Below are positions 60,362-64,000 of a stretch of 64,000 nt of DNA, piece by piece. Source of the DNA: an uncultured Dehalococcoidia bacterium. Its GTDB lineage: Bacteria > Chloroflexota > Dehalococcoidia > Lucifugimonadales > G958296245. The DNA is taken from positions 744,001 to 808,000 of the forward strand of contig OY282458.1 of the NCBI GenBank assembly GCA_958296245.1. Reading direction: 5' to 3'. How positions within the stretch are numbered: the first letter of the stretch is position 1; each line of letters begins with the position of its first letter. Below the pieces are notes generated by a model. That model worked only from the letters and a program-made list of their open reading frames with translations. It had not been told where the DNA came from and made no database searches. The translations under genes and the position numbers were made by a program.

Positions 60362-61062
60362 CTGCTCGTCGCCTCCGTGTCGGGCCCGCCGGCCTGCAAC
60401 GGGGATGCGGCTGGGGCCTTGCTAAATACGTCGGAGGGCGGCGAGGACGTCAACCCGGTCATCGCGATCTGTTCGGGAGTGACTATGCCGCCCGACAGGA
60501 CCATTCTCATGGCCTGCTGGACGCTCATGTCGACGTCGTACACGTCTTCTATCGGCATGACGACCACCCAGCCGGAGTTGGGCGTCGGCGCGGTGGGGAC
60601 GTAGACCACCCCCATCTCGCCGTCCGTTGTCGTGGTAGTCGCCGTTAGGAACCCTATCATCCACGTTCCCGACCTGGGGTATTCGATTACCACGACACGC
60701 TTGAAGCCGGACTCGGAGGTCCCGGAAAACGAGTTGATGAGCTGCCGGGCCGGCCCATAGACGGCGCCCACTAAGGGGATGGCCAGCAGCCACTTCTGGA
60801 TCGCTCCGATCAACCTTTTCCCGAGGTGGCTCAGCTCCCACAACTGCCCGATGACGTAGACCAGCAGCACCATAGCCGCGATGCCCACCCCGGGCAGGTT
60901 CCTGCCGGCCCCGTCTTCGATGACGGGCCCCAGGAACCCGTCTATGAAGTTGAATACCAAGCGCAGCACCCAGAAGGTGATGGCCAAGGGCACGACGATG
61001 ATGAGCCCCTCGGTCATCACCCTGCGGAGATGCCTCAAGGCAACGCTCTTCATAAAACCCAT
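60358..61062 (-). CDS. DUF502 membrane protein
   Basis: A 234-aa protein of the DUF502 family: GLIIVVPLAITFWVLRLVFNFID (TM1), GVGIAAMVLLVYVIGQLW (TM2), then IPLVGAVYGPARQLINSF and FKRVVVIEYPRSGTWMIGFLT, VVYVPTAPTPNSGWVVVMP, all canonical. Two TMs with an extracytoplasmic C-terminal domain. Function unknown. First gene of the UGSC operon. Confidence 0.88.
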   Translation of the reverse strand: MGFMKSVALRHLRRVMTEGLIIVVPLAITFWVLRLVFNFIDGFLGPVIEDGAGRNLPGVGIAAMVLLVYVIGQLWELSHLGKRLIGAIQKWLLAIPLVGAVYGPARQLINSFSGTSESGFKRVVVIEYPRSGTWMIGFLTATTTTTDGEMGVVYVPTAPTPNSGWVVVMPIEDVYDVDMSVQQAMRMVLSGGIVTPEQIAMTGLTSSPPSDVFSKAPAASPLQAGGPDTEATSR

Positions 61063-61220
61063 ACGGTACCATGACGTGAAGACCGTGAAGATGCTGAGGC
61101 CTCAGTCTACCACGGCCGCACTCCTAATAATGAGGGGGCTCCCACGGACTCCCGGCTATGCCCTCCGCGCCCCCGTAATTCAGCGGCCTCTGCCGGAGCG
61201 CGCCGGCCCGGGCCGTCCGA

Positions 61221-63002
61221 CTACTCGGGAGTCTCGTACCCGACGTCGAATCCGCCGAGGCTGCGCAGCAGGCGGCCTTGGGAGATATGCCCAAGCCCCC
61301 CGGCCTGCGTGAACGCCTCGATTTCGTCCCGGTGGCCCAGACGCCGCAGAGCGCTCCAAGACGCCCCGTAGTCCGAGCGTAGGTTGGTGTCCCAGATGAA
61401 GAGGTTCTCGACGCCGCCGCCGTACAGCATGGCCGCCTTGCTCCTATACGCCTCGGGGCTCATCCTGCGCGGGAGTAGGTTCATAGCCAGCGTGCATCCC
61501 GTGCCCCTGGTCAGGTTGACGAAGTGGGCGACGTCGCCGGCGTCCGTCCACGCCTCGTTGGCGCTCTCATAGAAGGCGTCGTAGTTCGGCTCGGAGGAGT
61601 AGGGGACCAGCGTATCGACGAGGCCCTCGGCAAGCCAGGCCTCCAGGTCCAGGCCGTGAGCCAAGTTCTCATGCGTGTCCCGCATTACGATGGCCGTTAC
61701 GCCGATGCGGCGGTCGCGGCGTTGCTCTTGGGCGGCGTCGTCCAGGGCCGCGCGGAGCTCGCGCATGAATTGGGTCATAGCCGCTGCGCGGTGGGAGAGC
61801 CAGCGCGGGTCGAGTTCGTCGAGCGCGCGCGGGTCGGTCCCGTGCTTGGCCTTGAAGCCCTCGACCAGCGGAGGCTCGTACTCGACGAACGGGGGCCTGC
61901 GGTTGTACATGAGGCAGACGCCGTCCACCGGATACGAGGCGATCTCGCGGAAGATGGACACCACGTAGCGGCGGGTCTCAGGATAAGAATAGGCTATGCG
62001 CGGGGTCGGATCGCCGGACCGGCTGACCCCTCTGAGCTCCGGGTGGCGGTTGTAGAACGAATCGCCAACGCTGAGGTAGTCCTGCGGCGGCGGGCTGCGG
62101 AAGTTGGACACCCGGTACCCGGCGTGAAACTCCAGACCGATCTTGTGGGCGTAGTCGATGGCGGTGCGGAACGGGTCGATCCCCTGCTCGCGGAAGGCAC
62201 GCCAACTCTCGCCGACGAAGCGCTCCCCCGGGCGGCTGAAGTCGCCCACGTGCTCGTAGGTGTGCATCCTCCCTATCTTGGTGGAGTACTGGAGCATGTC
62301 CCCGCCGCCCGCTTCCCAGTAGAGGCGCGAGAAGTCCGAGTCCTCCAGGGGCGCAATGTCTCTGCACAACTCCTCCGCCGTCGTTGGCCTGTAGGCGAAC
62401 ATGAGCGACCAGGCGTCGTTATGGGCAAAGAGGCGCCCGGTATCCGTGCGGCGGCGGTCCGCCTCCACCGCTTCGACTTCGCCGGCGGAGAGAGGCGTAA
62501 GCTTGACGTACGCCACCCTGGCGTTCGTACACAGATACGAACCGGGCTCGTCGCCGGGGGCAGTCCTATTCCCCGCCTGACCGAGTACGATGTCCTGGCC
62601 GGTCAGGTCGCCGACTTTCCAGAACAGCTCATGGACGATCGCGCCGCGCTCCTCCTGGGGCGGCAACGATAGCAAGCTGGACTGCTCGTCGCCGCTGAGC
62701 CTCGCCAGCACGGAGACCGGCTCGTTGAGCAGACCATGCCTGACGTAGGCGCCTATCGATATGGCGTGATAGCCGGAGACCCCAACGGGGCAGACCACTT
62801 CGGGCGCCGCTGTTTCGGGGCCGGCCGTAAGCATTGTGCCCGAGACCCCGTCCGCCTCGTAGTCCATGAGCCGCCAGTGTCGACGGCGCGGCTCTCGGGA
62901 CAGGGCGGCGTTGGGCCGGCACCGGCTCATGTCCGATATGAAGAGGGGTTCGCCCCCAAACCTCTGGTCTACCGGCAGGTCAACCATGTCGCTTCCGCAC
63001 AT
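61221..63002 (-). CDS. TIM-barrel glycoside-hydrolase-like protein, 593 aa
   Basis: Start taken at ATG 63002; the frame is open further to 63107, but that part runs through a repeat element. A weak AAAGGA lies 15 nt upstream. N-terminal beta domain (1-180), then IDYAHKIGLEFHAGYRVSNF, FREIASYPVDGVCLMYNRRPPFVEYEPPL, and IGVTAIVMRDTHENLAHGLDLEAWLAEGLVDTLVPY, as in GH10-like/DUF-type barrels. No catalytic acid pair assigned. Cytoplasmic. The encoded sugar chemistry would fit the catabolic theme. Confidence 0.7.
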   Translation of the reverse strand: MCGSDMVDLPVDQRFGGEPLFISDMSRCRPNAALSREPRRRHWRLMDYEADGVSGTMLTAGPETAAPEVVCPVGVSGYHAISIGAYVRHGLLNEPVSVLARLSGDEQSSLLSLPPQEERGAIVHELFWKVGDLTGQDIVLGQAGNRTAPGDEPGSYLCTNARVAYVKLTPLSAGEVEAVEADRRRTDTGRLFAHNDAWSLMFAYRPTTAEELCRDIAPLEDSDFSRLYWEAGGGDMLQYSTKIGRMHTYEHVGDFSRPGERFVGESWRAFREQGIDPFRTAIDYAHKIGLEFHAGYRVSNFRSPPPQDYLSVGDSFYNRHPELRGVSRSGDPTPRIAYSYPETRRYVVSIFREIASYPVDGVCLMYNRRPPFVEYEPPLVEGFKAKHGTDPRALDELDPRWLSHRAAAMTQFMRELRAALDDAAQEQRRDRRIGVTAIVMRDTHENLAHGLDLEAWLAEGLVDTLVPYSSEPNYDAFYESANEAWTDAGDVAHFVNLTRGTGCTLAMNLLPRRMSPEAYRSKAAMLYGGGVENLFIWDTNLRSDYGASWSALRRLGHRDEIEAFTQAGGLGHISQGRLLRSLGGFDVGYETPE

Positions 63003-63055
63003 GATAACGCAAGATCCGTCCTTTTTGGGCGCCCATTGATCGATTTTGTGTAACC

Positions 63056-63133
63056 GTCCCGGATCAGAGGCCGCCTCCTGGGAGCGCGGGCGTCTCGCCC
63101 GCACCACCTCTAAGATTCCGGCTAATCTGGGGC
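63056..63133 (+). mobile_element. Small palindromic element of the second family, copy 2
   Basis: Ends GTCCCGGATCAG and CTAATCTGGGGC are inverted repeats like copy 1; the 36-nt core 63073-63108 is identical to 54399-54434. It interrupts sequence CGATTTTGTGTAACCGT (63041-63057) that recurs at 63141-63156 beside the MITE terminus. The two families are nested here. Confidence 0.55.
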
Positions 63134-63148
63134 AAGTTTTCGATTTGT

Positions 63149-63225
63149 GTAACCGTTCAGACTTCGTGAGGTTGTCTCGACTGGCGTAGTCCCGATAAAA
63201 GCGGGCGTCTTTTGGTCCCCGCGCC
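63149..63225 (-). mobile_element. MITE-like element, copy H (truncated right end)
   Basis: GTAACCGTTCAGACTTCGTGAGG at 63149 is the right terminus of the family read backward, followed by CTGGCGTAGTCCCGATAAAAGCGGGCGTCTTTTGGTCCCC, matching the inner block of copy A. The other end is absent. Confidence 0.65.
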
Positions 63226-63320
63226 GAGGGAGTTCTACGGGATATGCGCTCTACCTTAAAAGTAGACCGAAAGTAGACCCCTCTGGACCGCGCACTGCGT
63301 CAGTTGGAGGCATATCATTG

Positions 63321-63373
63321 ACGGGTACGGGTACGGGTACGGGTACGGGTACGGGTACGGGTACGGGTACGGG
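63321..63373 (+). repeat. Hexanucleotide tandem repeat (ACGGGT)n
   Basis: Eight perfect ACGGGT units plus a partial ninth, about 100 bp upstream of the Fn3 protein gene. A microsatellite of this length could change by slippage. It is intergenic; the frame across it on the minus strand reads YPYPYP but is not believed a gene. Confidence 0.9.
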
Positions 63374-63471
63374 GATTGAAAACGCGAGGTTCCGGCGAGT
63401 AGAATACCCACGTATTGAAGAGTTGAAATTGCGGATGGCGTCACGTGCATGTACCTAGGGGTACTCTGAAA

Positions 63472-64000
63472 ATGGGCGGGCATCGCCGTCTTAATTGGAA
63501 AATGGCCGCGGCGGGGTTGCTGGCGGTTGTGTTGGCGTTTGTGTCCGCGGACGGGGGGCGCGCGCAGACGGCCACCGAGCCGGACAAGGTAACCGACCTG
63601 ACCGCAGCCGCGGACGCAACCAACGGCGCTACGCAGATCAACCTGTCTTGGAGCACGCCCTCCGACGGCGGGTCTCCCTTGGCCGAATACGAGCTCCGGC
63701 GCAAGACCGGGTCAACCAGCTACGTGCTGGTGTCGGCGAACATTGGGGGAAGCGCGACGAGCTACTCGGACACGGGGCTGACGCCCGGCACTACGTACAC
63801 CTACGTCATCCGCGCCGTCAACGCCGAAGGCGAAGGGCAGTGGTCGACCGACGCCTCCGCGTCGACGGACGCAACCCCGCCCGCCGCCGTGTCGGACCTG
63901 GCGGCAACCGCCACAAGCGCGACCACGATGGGCCTGACGTGGACCGCGCCCAACTCGCACGGAGCCAACATCAGCGGCTACACCCTCCAGCGCAAGGCTG
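63472..64000 (+). CDS. Secreted fibronectin type III domain protein (N-terminal part, runs off window)
   Basis: Start ATG 63472 with AGGGG 10 nt upstream. Signal peptide at residues 1-34 (KMAAAGLLAVVLAFVSADGGRAQT). From residue about 37, a complete Fn3 domain (PDKVTDLTAAAD...LSWSTPSDGGSPLAEYELRRK...YSDTGLTPGTTYTYVIRAVNAEGEG), then a second one beginning PPAAVSDLAATATSATTMGLTWTAP. More repeats expected beyond 64000. Typical of surface proteins in these bacteria. Confidence 0.85.
   Translation, partial: MGGHRRLNWKMAAAGLLAVVLAFVSADGGRAQTATEPDKVTDLTAAADATNGATQINLSWSTPSDGGSPLAEYELRRKTGSTSYVLVSANIGGSATSYSDTGLTPGTTYTYVIRAVNAEGEGQWSTDASASTDATPPAAVSDLAATATSATTMGLTWTAPNSHGANISGYTLQRKA

Noticed and set aside
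63003-63107. N-terminal extension of the TIM-barrel protein through the palindromic repeat
   Set aside because: MVRARRPRSQE is encoded by the repeat itself and appears also at 54433 in front of another gene.
63256-63483. Minus ORF with YPYPYPYP repeats
   Set aside because: Frame created by the ACGGGT microsatellite; no RBS or family.
1-64000. tRNA, rRNA and CRISPR arrays
   Set aside because: Scanned the non-coding gaps by eye; no cloverleaf with a TTCGA arm, rRNA block or spaced direct-repeat array was found. A tRNAscan/CRISPR search would be decisive.

Overview
The window is GC-rich, densely coded DNA that reads as a free-living bacterium of the Chloroflexota, probably a marine or soil lineage near SAR202/Dehalococcoidia. 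This is an inference from gene content: a DUF3090 + SCO1664 pair, proline/threonine-rich surface proteins, very large FtsX-type permeases, several small-molecule catabolism paralogues (enolase superfamily, two DapA-like lyases, HpcH aldolase, phosphotriesterase-like hydrolase), an Aap-type amino-acid ABC transporter, and two selenoproteins of families common in marine metagenomes. No rRNA, tRNA, CRISPR array, prophage or transposase was seen.

Layout. 1-6.2 kb: housekeeping genes (HNH nuclease fragment, CvpA-like, DNA polymerase IV, fmt, ftsH) with a SelW/Rdx-type selenoprotein read through an in-frame UGA. 6.2-12.1 kb: M16 protease, two SDR genes and an isolated dnaN with a good promoter. 12.2-18.4 kb: an aapJ-aapJ-aapQ-aapM-aapP amino-acid importer with a duplicated binding protein. 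18.6-28.4 kb: a catabolic block (Asp-box protein, GalD-like enolase, epimerase, unknown 491-aa protein, DapA-like lyase, phosphotriesterase-like hydrolase, HpcH aldolase, PLP aminotransferase). 28.4-32.5 kb: gpsA-plsY-der and argF. 32.6-43.3 kb: two giant FtsX permeases, one with its ATPase, an aldo/keto reductase and a proline/threonine-rich surface protein. 43.3-52 kb: a broken ParA gene, an amidohydrolase, a second PlsY, a rhamnose-mutarotase-like gene that seems to start at AUA, a second DapA-like lyase, a DUF4399 lipoprotein, mazG and an MFS exporter. 52-64 kb: inositol-phosphatase-like, SCO1664/DUF3090, FAH hydrolase, then a long minus-strand run (DUF502, propeller, UGSC selenoprotein, unknown, MoeB/ThiF, CcdA), a TIM-barrel hydrolase-like protein and the start of an Fn3 protein.

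The most notable signals are (1) two selenoprotein genes that ordinary gene calling splits or truncates, each with a hairpin starting 10-11 nt after the UGA, and (2) an undescribed MITE-like family with terminal inverted repeats (GAAACTGTTCAGAC type). Four copies carry 8-bp target duplications that still match at 7 or 8 of 8 bases. One copy sits exactly on the stop codon of aapJ2. A second small palindromic element family is present twice, once nested in the first family.
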